A DNA stretch of 64,000 nucleotides from Caballeronia sp. dw_276 (GCF_018449635.1 NZ_JAAVUV010000010.1:124001-188000); one strand, 5' to 3'. Positions 41,296-51,102 are shown, counted from the first letter of the stretch. Notes: generated from the sequence alone by a model not told the origin. Numbers and translations are program-made.

Positions 41296-43146
41296 ATGAA
41301 CCAGCCCGCAGTAGTGGACCACAACCTCACCGGTCGTGATGCGCCGGCCTACGTCAATAACCGGAAACTCATCGATTGGGTGGAGCAGGTCGCCGTGCTC
41401 ACCAAACCCGATCGGGTTGAATGGTGCGACGGGTCGGAGGCGGAATACGACCGGCTATCGCAACAAATGGTCGAAGCCGGCACGCTCAAGCGCTTGAATC
41501 CCGCGAAACGGCCGAACTCTTATCTGGCATGTTCCGATCCGTCCGATGTCGCGCGTGTCGAGGACCGCACGTACATCTGCTCGGCGCGCCCGGAGCAAGC
41601 TGGACCGACCAACAACTGGATCGACCCGAAGGAAATGCGCGGCACGCTGAACGGCCTGTTCGACGGCTGCATGCGTGGCCGCACGATGTACGTCGTACCG
41701 TTTTCGATGGGACCGCTCGGCTCGCCGATCGCGCATATTGGCGTGGAGCTCACGGACAGCCCGTACGTGGTCACGAACATGCGCATCATGACGCGCATGG
41801 GCAGCGCGGTGTATGAAGTGCTGGGCACGGACGGCGAGTTCGTGCCGTGCGTGCATTCTGTCGGCGCGCCGTTGCAAGCCGGACAAACGGACGTGCCGTG
41901 GCCTTGCAATGACACGAAGTACATCGTCCATTTTCCGGAAAGCCGCGAGATCTGGAGCTTTGGTTCGGGTTACGGCGGCAACGCGCTGCTGGGCAAGAAA
42001 TGTTTCGCGCTGCGAATTGCATCGACGATGGGCCGCGACGAAGGCTGGCTCGCCGAGCATATGCTGATTCTCGGGGTGACATCGCCGGAAGGTCGCAAGT
42101 ATCACGTCGCGGCGGCGTTTCCGTCGGCTTGCGGCAAGACCAACTTCGCCATGCTGATCCCGCCGGAGGATATGTCGGGCTGGAAGGTATCGACCATTGG
42201 CGACGACATTGCCTGGATCAAGCCCGGCCGCGACGGCCGTCTTTACGCGATCAACCCCGAAGCCGGCTACTTCGGCGTGGCACCGGGCACGAGCGAAAAG
42301 ACCAACTTCAACGCCATGGCAATGCTGAAGGAGAACGTCATTTTCACGAACGTGGCGCTCACCGACGACGGCGATATCTGGTGGGAAGGCATGACGGACA
42401 AGCCGCCCGCACATTTGATCGACTGGCAGGGCAAGGACTGGACGCCGGAATCCGGCACGAAGGCCGCGCATCCAAACGCGCGCTTTACGGCGCCGGCGTC
42501 GCAGTGTCCATCGATTGACGCTGATTGGGAGAATCCGGCGGGCGTGGCGATCGATGCATTCATTTTCGGCGGACGCCGTTCGGACACGGTGCCGCTCGTG
42601 ACCGAGGCGCGCAACTGGAACGAGGGCGTCTACATGGCCGCGACCATGGGCTCGGAGACCACGGCCGCCGCGGCCGGCCAGCAAGGCGTGGTGCGCCGCG
42701 ATCCGTTCGCGATGCTGCCGTTTTGCGGCTACAACATGAGCGATTATTTCGGACACTGGCTCAAGATGGGCGAGCGCCTGGCGCAACTCGACGCAAAACT
42801 GCCGAAGTTTTTTTGCGTGAACTGGTTCAGAAAAGGCGCGGATGGCAAGTTCGTATGGCCGGGCTTCGGCGACAACATGCGCGTGCTGACGTGGATTATC
42901 GGGCGTATTGAAGGCACGGCCAAAGGTGAAGAACACGCGTTTGGACTTTCGCCGACGTATGAGGACATCGACTGGGGCAAGCTCGATTTTTCGCGTGAAG
43001 AATTCGAACGTGTGATCTCCGTGCAGGGCTCGGAGTGGCGCGAAGAGTTGCAGTTACACGACGAACTGTTCAAAAAACTGGCTCAAGGACTGCCTGGCGA
43101 ACTTGCCGAAACCAAACTCAGCATCGAAAAACGCCTGTCGGAGTAA
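41296..43146 (+). CDS. pckG: Phosphoenolpyruvate carboxykinase (GTP)
   Basis: The gluconeogenic enzyme converting oxaloacetate and GTP to phosphoenolpyruvate, GDP and CO2 in the cytoplasm. The 616-residue protein has the family's signature loop FPSACGKTNFAMLIPPEDM, with the P-loop Lys and Thr, the active-site segment NWFRKGADGKFVWPGFGDNM, and the PEP-binding TYICSARPEQAGPTNN region. The minus-strand antisense frame across most of this gene is a composition artefact. The ATG is far from the nearest upstream gene, so a long regulated leader is likely. Confidence 0.97.
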   Translation: MNQPAVVDHNLTGRDAPAYVNNRKLIDWVEQVAVLTKPDRVEWCDGSEAEYDRLSQQMVEAGTLKRLNPAKRPNSYLACSDPSDVARVEDRTYICSARPEQAGPTNNWIDPKEMRGTLNGLFDGCMRGRTMYVVPFSMGPLGSPIAHIGVELTDSPYVVTNMRIMTRMGSAVYEVLGTDGEFVPCVHSVGAPLQAGQTDVPWPCNDTKYIVHFPESREIWSFGSGYGGNALLGKKCFALRIASTMGRDEGWLAEHMLILGVTSPEGRKYHVAAAFPSACGKTNFAMLIPPEDMSGWKVSTIGDDIAWIKPGRDGRLYAINPEAGYFGVAPGTSEKTNFNAMAMLKENVIFTNVALTDDGDIWWEGMTDKPPAHLIDWQGKDWTPESGTKAAHPNARFTAPASQCPSIDADWENPAGVAIDAFIFGGRRSDTVPLVTEARNWNEGVYMAATMGSETTAAAAGQQGVVRRDPFAMLPFCGYNMSDYFGHWLKMGERLAQLDAKLPKFFCVNWFRKGADGKFVWPGFGDNMRVLTWIIGRIEGTAKGEEHAFGLSPTYEDIDWGKLDFSREEFERVISVQGSEWREELQLHDELFKKLAQGLPGELAETKLSIEKRLSE

Positions 43147-43190
43147 TATTCTTCAGACTTGATTAGTGACGGAAGTCAACGTAATCGCCG

Positions 43191-43224
43191 ACAACGCGCC
43201 GCATAGGCGGCGCGCTGTTGTTTT
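43191..43224 (+). terminator. Terminator of pckG
   Basis: CGCGCCGC pairs with GCGGCGCG, extended by ACAA/TTGT across a small bulge, then a TTTTG tail. GC-rich stem with a short T run. Confidence 0.65.
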
Positions 43225-43359
43225 GCCGCTTTACACTGTCAAAATTGCCTGAGCCAGCTTTTCACAATTCCGGCGCATCCTATTCAGCAACGCCGAGCGT
43301 TCCGATTTCAGCAACAATCCATCTCCTTTCACCTTACTGCTTGGTAAAGTCGAAATCTT

Positions 43360-43387
43360 TTGTCGGAAAAAGTCAGATTTCCGGCAA
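43360..43387. promoter_or_regulatory. Inverted repeat upstream of LysR gene
   Basis: TTGTCGGAAA and TTTCCGGCAA match 9 of 10 bases as an inverted repeat, with an eight-base spacer, about 85 bases before the LysR start. The spacing and symmetry fit a LysR-type dimer site controlling its own gene. Confidence 0.5.
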
Positions 43388-43472
43388 CTTCTGCACGAAA
43401 ACGCGAGTCCTAGGATAATTCCGAATTGCTTCAGGAATTTAAAAGAGGCCGTCTAGCAGCAGGAGTAGTCTC

Positions 43473-44594
43473 ATGGATCATTTGCAGTCGATGAAAGTAT
43501 TCGTCCGAGTGGCGGATCTTGGCAGTTTTGCCCGCGCAGCCGGCGCAATGGATATCTCAAACGCCGTGGCAACGCGCCATATCGCGGACCTGGAAGGGCG
43601 CCTCGGCACGCGTCTGCTCAACCGGACAACGCGCAGCCTGTCGCTGACCGAGTCGGGTCAGGTCTATCTGGAACGTGCGCGGCAGATCCTCGATGAACTC
43701 GAAGACGTCGAGCAAATGGTCGTGGCGCGCAACCACGAGCCGGTTGGATCGCTACGGATTGTCGCACCCGTCGTGTTCGGCCTGCACAACCTTGCCCCAG
43801 TGCTGCAGACGTACGCACAACGCTATCCGAAGGTCGTGCCCGACGTGACCCTGGTCGACCGCCAGGTCGATCTGGTGGAAGAAGGTTTCGATGTCGGCAT
43901 TGTGATCGCGCGCCAGATGCGCAGCGCGAGCATTGTCACGCGGCGCCTGACGACCGGCTGCCTGACTGTCTGCGCAACGCCCGCGTATCTCGAAAAGCAC
44001 GGCGTGCCGACGCGGCCTGAGGACCTGGCCGAACATCCGTCGTTGAGTTTGCCATCGGAATATTTCGGCGATGAACGCGTATTCACCGGTCCGGAAGGCG
44101 AAGTGCGCGTACGGCCGACGAACGTGATCGTCGCGAACAATACCGAGATGCTGCGCCAGTTCGCGCTGCTCGGCATGGGCATCGCGATCCTGCCGAGCTA
44201 CCTGATTGGCAACGACACCACGCGCGGCAAGCTGGTCAGGCTCCTGGGCGACTACAAGCTGCCGCAGGTCGAGATCAACGTCGCTTATCCCAGCCGTCGG
44301 CATTTGCCGGCGAAGGTGCGCACGTTCATCGATCACCTGGTCGAGTATTTCAGCAAGACGCCGAATCATCAGCTCGGCGAGCAATGGGCGAAAGACGGCG
44401 CGTTGCAGCCGGGTTCCCCCGCCATCAACGACGCCGACAGCGAACCCCTGGTCGCGCACGCGGCTTACGCTGAAGCCGAAGGCGGCGAACGTTTTGAATC
44501 CCGTCCCACGGCCCCAGCCGATGACAGCAAGCTCAATGGCAAGCCGGTCAAGTCACGCACGCGCTCGCCACTTTCGATGCCATCGCCGTTCTGA
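43473..44594 (+). CDS. LysR-family regulator with extended C-terminal tail
   Basis: A 373-residue LysR-type regulator. The N-terminal winged helix-turn-helix is MDHLQSMKVFVRVADLGSFA followed by ISNAVATRHIADLEGRLGTR, and the effector-binding domain spans about 88-300. Typical members end near residue 300; here about 70 more residues, rich in Ala, Pro, Glu and Ser (including PVKSRTRSPLSMPSPF), follow the last strand, of unknown function. Next to it are topB (convergent) and pckG (upstream); the target genes are not evident. An inverted repeat upstream suggests autoregulation. Confidence 0.85.
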   Translation: MDHLQSMKVFVRVADLGSFARAAGAMDISNAVATRHIADLEGRLGTRLLNRTTRSLSLTESGQVYLERARQILDELEDVEQMVVARNHEPVGSLRIVAPVVFGLHNLAPVLQTYAQRYPKVVPDVTLVDRQVDLVEEGFDVGIVIARQMRSASIVTRRLTTGCLTVCATPAYLEKHGVPTRPEDLAEHPSLSLPSEYFGDERVFTGPEGEVRVRPTNVIVANNTEMLRQFALLGMGIAILPSYLIGNDTTRGKLVRLLGDYKLPQVEINVAYPSRRHLPAKVRTFIDHLVEYFSKTPNHQLGEQWAKDGALQPGSPAINDADSEPLVAHAAYAEAEGGERFESRPTAPADDSKLNGKPVKSRTRSPLSMPSPF

Positions 44595-44632
44595 TATGGC
44601 AAGAGCGATACGCACTTCAATGTCGGAACGTG

Positions 44633-44657
44633 AAAAAGCCCGCGATTGCGGGCTTTT
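44633..44657. terminator. Bidirectional terminator, LysR gene / topB
   Basis: AAAAAGCCCGC pairs with GCGGGCTTTT around GATT. It ends both converging transcripts. Confidence 0.85.
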
Positions 44658-44683
44658 CTTATTGCAGCGATCGATTTGAAAGC

Positions 44684-47329
44684 CTAACTCGCGGTTTTCT
44701 TTGCAGGCGCCTTCTTGGCTGCAACCTTCTTCGCAGGCGCTTTCTTCGCCGCAACCTTCACGGTCGTTTTCTTCGCTGCGACCGCCACGTCGCCATCGCC
44801 TTCGTCTTCCGCTTCAGGCGCCGCGGCAGCCGTCGCGCCACGTTTGACCGCCGTCTTCGCACCCGGCTTCGGCTCTTTCTTCTCGAACTCGAAGCCAATC
44901 TTGCCGTCCGGCTGCTTCACAAGGAACGCCTTGAAGTTGCGGCCTGTGCGCGACGACTTGAAGCCCGTCAGCAGATCCGTGCGTCCCTCTTCGAGCAACT
45001 TCGTCATTTGCTCCCGCGACATTTCCTGCTGCAAGATCACCTTGCCCGAACGGAAATCGCAGGTCTTGGGGTTTGCGACAGAGTTCTCGCAGATGTAGCT
45101 CATGCCGTGCTCGTACACCTTCGAGTGACATTTCGGGCAAGCACCAACCGGCGTTTGGTCCGAGAAATCCACAGGTTCGCCATCTTCGCCGCCCGAGTCC
45201 TGACCGAAGTCAAATTCGAGCTTCCAGTTCTTGATTTCATCGTCGAAAGCAAGCTTCAGGATTGCCGAGAACGGCCGTCCCATCTTGCTGCGAAAACCCG
45301 ACAACGGCCCAATGGTCTTGTCCTTGATCAATTGCTCGACTTCCGGAATCTCGAACTGACGCCCGCCGGGAATCTTCGACATCGAGAATTCGCACTTCGT
45401 ACAAGCGAATCGCCGATAGTTTTCCTTGATCTGACTGCCGCAATTCGGGCACGGCGTTTCGAGCGTCGCGTAGTCGCCCGGAATGGTGTCCGAGTCGTAT
45501 TCCTTCGCGCGCTTCACGATGGTCTGCGTCATGCGCGCGATTTCCTGCATGAACTCGTCGCGCGGGAGATTGCCGCGTTCCATCTGCGACAGCTTGTGCT
45601 CCCATTCGCCGGTCAGCTCCGGCGCCGTCAATTCCTCAACGCCCAAACCGCGAAGCAAGGTCATCAACTGGAAAGCCTTGGCGGTCGGAATCAGCTCGCG
45701 GCCTTCCCGCACCATGTACTTCTCACCCAGCAATCCTTCGATGATCGCCGCCCGCGTGGCCGGTGTTCCCAGCCCCTTCGCTGCCATTGCTTCGCGCAGT
45801 TCTTCGTCTTCGACGAGCTTGCCCGCGCCTTCCATGGCCGAGAGCAGCGAAGCTTCGTTGTATCGGGCGGGCGGTTTGGTCACGAGACCGTGCGCCGCGA
45901 CCTTTTCCACGTCGACCTTCTCGTCCTTCTGCACTTGCACGAGGTTGTCGTCGTCGCCGCTGACTTCCTTGCCATAGACCTGCAACCAGCCCGGTTCCAC
46001 CAGCACCTTGCCTTCGGTCTTGAAATGATGCCCGGCGACTTCGGTGATCCGCGTGGTGACCAGATATTCGGCGGCCGGGAAAAACACTGCCAGGAAGCGC
46101 TTCACAACGAGGTCGTAAAGCTTCTGCTCCGGCTCCGACAACGCTTTAGGCGCCTGCAGCGTCGGGATAATGGCAAAGTGATCGCTGATCTTGGAGTTAT
46201 CGAAGATGCGCTTGTTCGGCTTCACCCAGCCCTTGTCCAGCACCTGCTTTGCGTGCGGCAAGTAGTTGTTGCTTTCCTTCAGCATGGCGAGCGTGTCTTT
46301 CACCGTCGGAATGTAATCCTCGGGCAACGCGCGCGCGTCGGTACGCGGGTAGGTCAGCACCTTATGCTTTTCGTATAGCGCCTGCGCCAGGCCGAGCGTG
46401 TTCTTGGCCGAAAAGCCAAAGCGGCCGTTGGCCTCGCGCTGCAAGCTGGTCAGGTCGAACAGCAAGGGCGACATTTGCGTGGACGGCTTCGCTTCTTCCG
46501 TAACGGTGCCGGTCTTGCCGCGACAAGCCGCAACAATCGATTCCGCCGCGGGCAGCGCCCACAAACGCGAGTCGCGCTGCTCCGGGTCGCCTTCGACGCG
46601 CTTGAACTTCGGGTCGAACCAGCGGCCTTCGTAAATTCCTTTTGCCGCGATGAACTCGGCGCGCACTTCCCAATAATCGCGCGGCACAAAACGGCGAATC
46701 TTCTCTTCGCGTTCCACGACAATAGACAACGTTGGCGTCTGAACGCGGCCAACGGTCGTCAGGAAGAAACCGCCGCCCTTGCTGTTGAACGCGGTCATTG
46801 CACGCGTGCCGTTGATGCCGACCAGCCAGTCGGCTTCGGAACGGCAACGGGCGGCATCGGCTAGAGGCTGCATGTCGGCGTCGCTGCGCAGATTCGCGAA
46901 GCCATCGCGGATGGAACCAGCCGTCATGGACTGCAACCACAGGCGCTGAACCGGCTGCTTGGCCTTCGCGTGCTGCGCGATCAGGCGGAAAATCAGCTCG
47001 CCCTCGCGCCCCGCGTCACAGGCATTGATCAGGCGATCAATGTCCTTGCGCTTGAGCAGCTTGGTCAGCACCTTCAGCCGCGATTCGCTTTTCGCGATCG
47101 GATTCAGGTCGAAATGCGGCGGAATCACCGGCAGATTGGCGAAACTCCACTTACCGCGCTTGACTTCGTATTCCTCGGGCGCGGCGATTTCCAGCAGATG
47201 GCCCACCGCCGACGACAGCACATAGTCGTCGCTCTCGTAATATTCGTCATGCTTGGTGAAACCGCCCAAAGCGCGCGCGATGTCGTTCGCGACAGAAGGC
47301 TTTTCAGCAATGATCAGGGCTTTGGACAT
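44684..47329 (-). CDS. topB: DNA topoisomerase III
   Basis: A type IA topoisomerase of 881 residues that decatenates single-stranded regions. It has the N-terminal Toprim domain (IIAEKPSVANDIARALGG, then DAGREGELIF), the catalytic Tyr in TYPRTDAR near 326 and zinc ribbons (CPNCGSQ, CTKCEFSMS, then CPKCHSK). The C-terminal tail has about 50 residues built from repeats of AAKKAPAKK, a histone-H1-like basic tail that probably binds DNA. Such tails also occur in other Burkholderia TopB proteins. A large plus-strand antisense frame is an artefact. Confidence 0.95.
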   Translation of the reverse strand: MSKALIIAEKPSVANDIARALGGFTKHDEYYESDDYVLSSAVGHLLEIAAPEEYEVKRGKWSFANLPVIPPHFDLNPIAKSESRLKVLTKLLKRKDIDRLINACDAGREGELIFRLIAQHAKAKQPVQRLWLQSMTAGSIRDGFANLRSDADMQPLADAARCRSEADWLVGINGTRAMTAFNSKGGGFFLTTVGRVQTPTLSIVVEREEKIRRFVPRDYWEVRAEFIAAKGIYEGRWFDPKFKRVEGDPEQRDSRLWALPAAESIVAACRGKTGTVTEEAKPSTQMSPLLFDLTSLQREANGRFGFSAKNTLGLAQALYEKHKVLTYPRTDARALPEDYIPTVKDTLAMLKESNNYLPHAKQVLDKGWVKPNKRIFDNSKISDHFAIIPTLQAPKALSEPEQKLYDLVVKRFLAVFFPAAEYLVTTRITEVAGHHFKTEGKVLVEPGWLQVYGKEVSGDDDNLVQVQKDEKVDVEKVAAHGLVTKPPARYNEASLLSAMEGAGKLVEDEELREAMAAKGLGTPATRAAIIEGLLGEKYMVREGRELIPTAKAFQLMTLLRGLGVEELTAPELTGEWEHKLSQMERGNLPRDEFMQEIARMTQTIVKRAKEYDSDTIPGDYATLETPCPNCGSQIKENYRRFACTKCEFSMSKIPGGRQFEIPEVEQLIKDKTIGPLSGFRSKMGRPFSAILKLAFDDEIKNWKLEFDFGQDSGGEDGEPVDFSDQTPVGACPKCHSKVYEHGMSYICENSVANPKTCDFRSGKVILQQEMSREQMTKLLEEGRTDLLTGFKSSRTGRNFKAFLVKQPDGKIGFEFEKKEPKPGAKTAVKRGATAAAAPEAEDEGDGDVAVAAKKTTVKVAAKKAPAKKVAAKKAPAKKTAS

Positions 47330-47543
47330 GACTCGATTCTAGTTAGGGACAGGCATGAGGCCGGGTGACGGTTGCTTGTGCGACCGGGGTTCGGGCTCGT
47401 TAACGTCCGCTTTATAGCATATGGCGTGCGGCGCGCGGTCTGGCATTTAGCGAAACGCGGGCTGCCGAACGGTGTTTGGGGGCGCTTTGTGAAGCAGCGG
47501 CCTGACGCGTTTCAGCTTGTGAATGCGCTGGTCTGGACGCGGT

Positions 47544-47921
47544 CTACGCGGCGACCAGTGCAGGCCGTATTTTCGGCGCGCCGACCATGCCCGGCAACGC
47601 GCTCAAATCCGTCAACATCCTTGCCACGATGGACGTTTGCGGCAAAACCGTGCCAAAAAACCGGGTCGTAAAAGCGTCCTCGATCAAGATGGTCGGGAAG
47701 TTTTCAACATCCAGATCATCGAAACGGTCGGCCTGATTTTCAATATCGATCCACGCAAAGCAGATGTCCGGATGGGTATCGGCAAGCTTGTCGAAACCAT
47801 CCCGATAATCCCGGCACGTCCCGCACCACTCGGCGCACAGGCAGGCGACGAGCAGTGTGCCGGCGCTCGCCATGCGCTCGGCGATCTGGTCGGCGTCGGT
47901 GTCGAGGTTCAGCGCGGGCAT
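47544..47921 (-). CDS. Thioredoxin-family protein
   Basis: A 125-residue cytoplasmic protein with the thioredoxin active site WCGTC at residues 32-36 (AEWCGTCRDYR) and the cis-Pro region VENFPTILI. It reduces disulfides or acts as a redox partner. AAGGA supports the ATG. It lies upstream of topB on the same strand with about 215 bases between. In many relatives smg occupies the space near dprA and topB; I do not see smg here. Confidence 0.85.
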   Translation of the reverse strand: MPALNLDTDADQIAERMASAGTLLVACLCAEWCGTCRDYRDGFDKLADTHPDICFAWIDIENQADRFDDLDVENFPTILIEDAFTTRFFGTVLPQTSIVARMLTDLSALPGMVGAPKIRPALVAA

Positions 47922-48013
47922 GATTCCTTGCGGTCCTTTCTTGGGCGTCGTGACGATTGGTGCGGTGTAGCAAACGGCTGAGTTTGTGGCGAATGTAGCA
48001 TGACGTCAGAAGA

Positions 48014-49300
48014 TCAGCGTTCGAGGCGGGTAAATCGGCCGCCCGGCAACGCGCCGATTCGCCCCGACATTTCAAGTTGCAACAACAGGCTTTGTAAGGT
48101 TGCGCCATCCATGTCGGTGCGTTCGGCAAGGATTTCAAGCGTGGCCGGGGAGTGACCAAGGGCATCGAGCAGACGTGCTGCGTCCGGGTTTTCGATTTTC
48201 GCCGATGCCCAGGAGGCCGTCGCGGGCTTGCCGGCCGACCCGCTTTGCAATGCCAACGTGAACTCGCTTTCGGGCGATTCTTGAGTGTGTATGTCTTTTG
48301 TGACGCGCGCTTTGGCGCGTTTTCGCGGCGACGGTGCGACATCTGATTCGGTTTCGATCTTGAAACCAAACTCTTCCAGAATGTCATCCGGTGTTTCAAC
48401 GAGCTTCGCCCCTTGCTTGATCATTCGATGACACCCGCGCGAAAGCGGCGCGTGAATTGATCCGGGTATTGCAAAGACGTCGCGTCCCATTTCGTTGGCG
48501 AGCCGCGCGGTGATCAGCGATCCGGAGCGCATGGCCGCTTCCACGATCAAAACGCCGCTGGAAAACCCGGCGATAAGCCGGTTGCGCTGCGGAAAATTGG
48601 CAGAACGTGCGGGCGTTCCCAGCGGCCATTCGGAGACAATCGTGCCGTTCGCCGCGATTTCATGCGCGAGCGCGTGATGCGGCGGCGGATAAACCAGGTC
48701 CGCGCCCGTGCCGATCACGGCAATCGTGCCGCCCGGCCCGCTCATGCCGCCGCGATGCGCCGCGCCATCGATTCCGAGCGCAAGTCCCGACACGACGGCA
48801 AGTCCCGCATTGGAAAGCGCATGCGCAAACCGCCTGGCGTCTTCAATGCCTTGGGGCGTTGCGCTCCGGCTGCCGACGATCGCTACCGCCCGCGATTGCA
48901 GCAGATCGAGCCGACCCTTTACATATAGCAGCGGCGGCGGATCGGGCATGGTCAGAAGCGCAGGTGGATAGGCGGTATCGGCGAGCGTGACGATCGAATT
49001 ACCCGGCACGGAGGCCCATTCCAGCGTGCGCGCGAGGCATTCGTCGAAAGAACCGAGTTCCGAGCAGGGCGGCGGCGCGAGCACGGCGCGAGCTGCTTTT
49101 TCCCCGGCGATGCCCGCCAGCGCCTCGAACGATTGATCCAGCACCGCGTGCGGACTGCCGAATTCCGCGAGCAATGCACGCAGTGCGATGGGCTGCAAAC
49201 CGCTCGCATTCGCGAGACGCAGCCAGGCTGAAACGTCGTTCGGATCGGTTACGCCCAAGCGGGGCGCGGCATCGGCCGTCGGCAACAGGAAAGGCGTCAT
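48014..49300 (-). CDS. dprA: DNA processing protein DprA
   Basis: A 428-residue protein that binds incoming single-stranded DNA during natural transformation and loads RecA. The DprA/Smf Rossmann core shows AIVGSRSATPQGIEDARRF, SGLALGIDGAAHRG, PQRNRLIAGFSSGVLIVEA and GCHRMIKQGAKLVET. A winged-helix C-terminal domain (ILAERTDMDGATLQSLLLQL) follows an acidic/basic linker. It is upstream of the thioredoxin gene and divergent from def. I used the ATG giving a hydrophobic start; the longer frame is poor. Confidence 0.95.
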   Translation of the reverse strand: MTPFLLPTADAAPRLGVTDPNDVSAWLRLANASGLQPIALRALLAEFGSPHAVLDQSFEALAGIAGEKAARAVLAPPPCSELGSFDECLARTLEWASVPGNSIVTLADTAYPPALLTMPDPPPLLYVKGRLDLLQSRAVAIVGSRSATPQGIEDARRFAHALSNAGLAVVSGLALGIDGAAHRGGMSGPGGTIAVIGTGADLVYPPPHHALAHEIAANGTIVSEWPLGTPARSANFPQRNRLIAGFSSGVLIVEAAMRSGSLITARLANEMGRDVFAIPGSIHAPLSRGCHRMIKQGAKLVETPDDILEEFGFKIETESDVAPSPRKRAKARVTKDIHTQESPESEFTLALQSGSAGKPATASWASAKIENPDAARLLDALGHSPATLEILAERTDMDGATLQSLLLQLEMSGRIGALPGGRFTRLER

Positions 49301-49512
49301 GTTAAAATTTTCATATACCGAAATAGAAAAGCTTGGCCGAGCGGTCACATTCGAGAGCGCAGGGACAAGGCGTTGCCGCAACTTTCGCGGCGCTGATCGG
49401 GCGTTGAATCAACGGGATTCAGCCCAATCATCTTCTCGATACCGGCATCCTTTTACAACCTGGCCGAATGGCCGACTATCGCGCGCTGCGGCGTGCATCG
49501 ATAATCTGAATC

Positions 49513-50016
49513 ATGGCTCTGCTACACATACTTACCTACCCGGACAAGCGCCTGCACAAGGTCGCGAAACCCGTAGAAGTCGTCGATGACCGGATTCGCA
49601 AACTCGTCGCCGACATGGCCGAAACCATGTACGCGGCGCCGGGCGTCGGCTTGGCTGCAACCCAGGTCGACGCGCACGAACGCGTGATCGTGATCGACGT
49701 CTCGGACACGCACGATCAGCTTCAGGCGTTCATCAACCCCGAGATCATCTGGTCGAGCGACGAAAAGCAGGATCACGAGGAAGGTTGCCTCTCCGTTCCG
49801 GGCATTTATGACTTCGTCGAGCGGCCGGAGAAGGTGCGCGTGCGGGCCCAGAACGAGAAGGGCGAGACGTTCGAGATCGACTGCGAGGGGTTGCTCGCCG
49901 TGTGCATTCAGCACGAGATGGATCACCTGATGGGACGGGTGTTCGTCGAATATCTGTCGTCGCTCAAGCAGACGCGGATTCGCGGCAAGATGAAAAAGCT
50001 CGAAAAGGCGCTGTGA
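49513..50016 (+). CDS. def: Peptide deformylase
   Basis: Removes the formyl group from the N-terminal Met of new proteins, needing a metal ion. The 167-residue protein shows the three motifs: GVGLAATQ, EEGCLSVPG (metal-binding Cys) and QHEMDHLMG (two His and the catalytic Glu). With fmt 50 bases downstream it forms the usual initiation-methionine processing pair. Confidence 0.97.
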   Translation: MALLHILTYPDKRLHKVAKPVEVVDDRIRKLVADMAETMYAAPGVGLAATQVDAHERVIVIDVSDTHDQLQAFINPEIIWSSDEKQDHEEGCLSVPGIYDFVERPEKVRVRAQNEKGETFEIDCEGLLAVCIQHEMDHLMGRVFVEYLSSLKQTRIRGKMKKLEKAL

Positions 50017-50065
50017 CGCGTCGATTCATGAAGTTCGATGCGGGGATTTGCAAGTTGGTGAATCG

Positions 50066-51058
50066 ATGACTCAATCGTTGCGTGTCGTGTTTGCTGGAAC
50101 GCCTGAATTTGCGGCCGCCGCGCTGGCAGCCATTCACGTCGCAGGCTTTCAGGTGCCGCTCGTGCTGACCCAGCCGGATCGGCCCGCTGGGCGTGGCATG
50201 AAGCTGGCCGCGGGTCCGGTGAAACGCTTCGCGGTCGAACATGGCCTGCAAGTCGCCCAGCCAACGTCCTTGCGGCGCAACGGCAAGTACCCGGAAGAAG
50301 CTGATGCGGCTATCGAACGTCTGAAAAATACGCCGCACGACGTTATGGTGGTTGCGGCTTACGGCTTGATCCTGCCGCAGGAAGTGCTTGATATCCCGCC
50401 GCTTGGCGCCATCAACATTCACGGTTCGTTGTTGCCGCGCTGGCGCGGCGCTGCGCCGATTCATCGTGCGATTGAAGCGGGCGACGCGGAAACGGGCATC
50501 ACGCTCATGCAGATGGACGCCGGTCTCGACACGGGCGCGATGATCCGCGAAGGGCGCATCGCCATCACGCCGCAAGACACGACCGCGACCTTGCACGACC
50601 GCATGGCGCAACTTGGCGCTGATCTCATAGTCGATGCCCTGCGCGATCTCGAACGCGACGGCGCCTTGCCTTCGACGGCCCAGCCGCAAGACGGCGCGAC
50701 CTATGCTGAAAAGATCGCGAAACATGAAGCGGCGCTCGACTGGCGTCGGCCGGCGAGCATGCTGGCGCGGCAGATTCGCGCTTTCGATCCGTTTCCCGGT
50801 GCGTTCGGAACTATCGATGGCGTCGCGGTGAAGATTTGGGCGGCGGAGCCCGTCGAACTGGATACGAAAGAGGAAGCTGGCGTGATCGTGGAAAGCAACG
50901 CGGAAGGCGTGATCGTGGCTTGCGGCCAGGGCGCGTTGCGGCTCACGCAGTTGCAAAAGCCTGGTGGCAAGCGCCTGCCGGTGAGGGAATTCCTTGCAGG
51001 ATCGCCTATTGTTAAAGGGCAGCGATTCGAGCTTCGGGAAGTCGCGCCGGGCGCCTGA
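50066..51058 (+). CDS. fmt: Methionyl-tRNA formyltransferase
   Basis: Adds the formyl group to initiator Met-tRNA from 10-formyl-THF. The 330-residue protein has the signature VFAGTPEFAAAALAAI at the start, the formyl-THF binding/catalytic segment NIHGSLLPRWRGAAPI and the C-terminal tRNA-binding domain with AWRRPAS-like and FPGAFGT elements. The ATG at 50066 is the family start; six extra upstream codons in frame are not needed. An antisense minus-strand frame is an artefact. Confidence 0.97.
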   Translation: MTQSLRVVFAGTPEFAAAALAAIHVAGFQVPLVLTQPDRPAGRGMKLAAGPVKRFAVEHGLQVAQPTSLRRNGKYPEEADAAIERLKNTPHDVMVVAAYGLILPQEVLDIPPLGAINIHGSLLPRWRGAAPIHRAIEAGDAETGITLMQMDAGLDTGAMIREGRIAITPQDTTATLHDRMAQLGADLIVDALRDLERDGALPSTAQPQDGATYAEKIAKHEAALDWRRPASMLARQIRAFDPFPGAFGTIDGVAVKIWAAEPVELDTKEEAGVIVESNAEGVIVACGQGALRLTQLQKPGGKRLPVREFLAGSPIVKGQRFELREVAPGA

Positions 51059-51102
51059 AGCAAGTTCTTTTGCAGAATTCCACCGTTTCCCGAAGGCCCG
51101 CA

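Larger units (their letters stand above)
43147..43472. other. Intergenic region pckG / LysR gene
   Basis: These 326 bases hold a terminator hairpin at 43191-43224, followed by an AT-rich promoter region with a LysR-type inverted repeat at 43360-43387. No gene is supported. Confidence 0.55.

Noticed and set aside
41027..41322. Small frames in the pckG leader on both strands
   Set aside because: No ribosome sites and no natural-looking protein.
41455..42936. 493-codon minus-strand frame antisense to pckG
   Set aside because: Rich in Arg and His with no motif, overlapping an unmistakable PEPCK gene.
44630..46378. 582-codon plus-strand frame antisense to topB
   Set aside because: Mostly Arg, Leu and Phe runs, with no domain; topB motifs are complete on the other strand.
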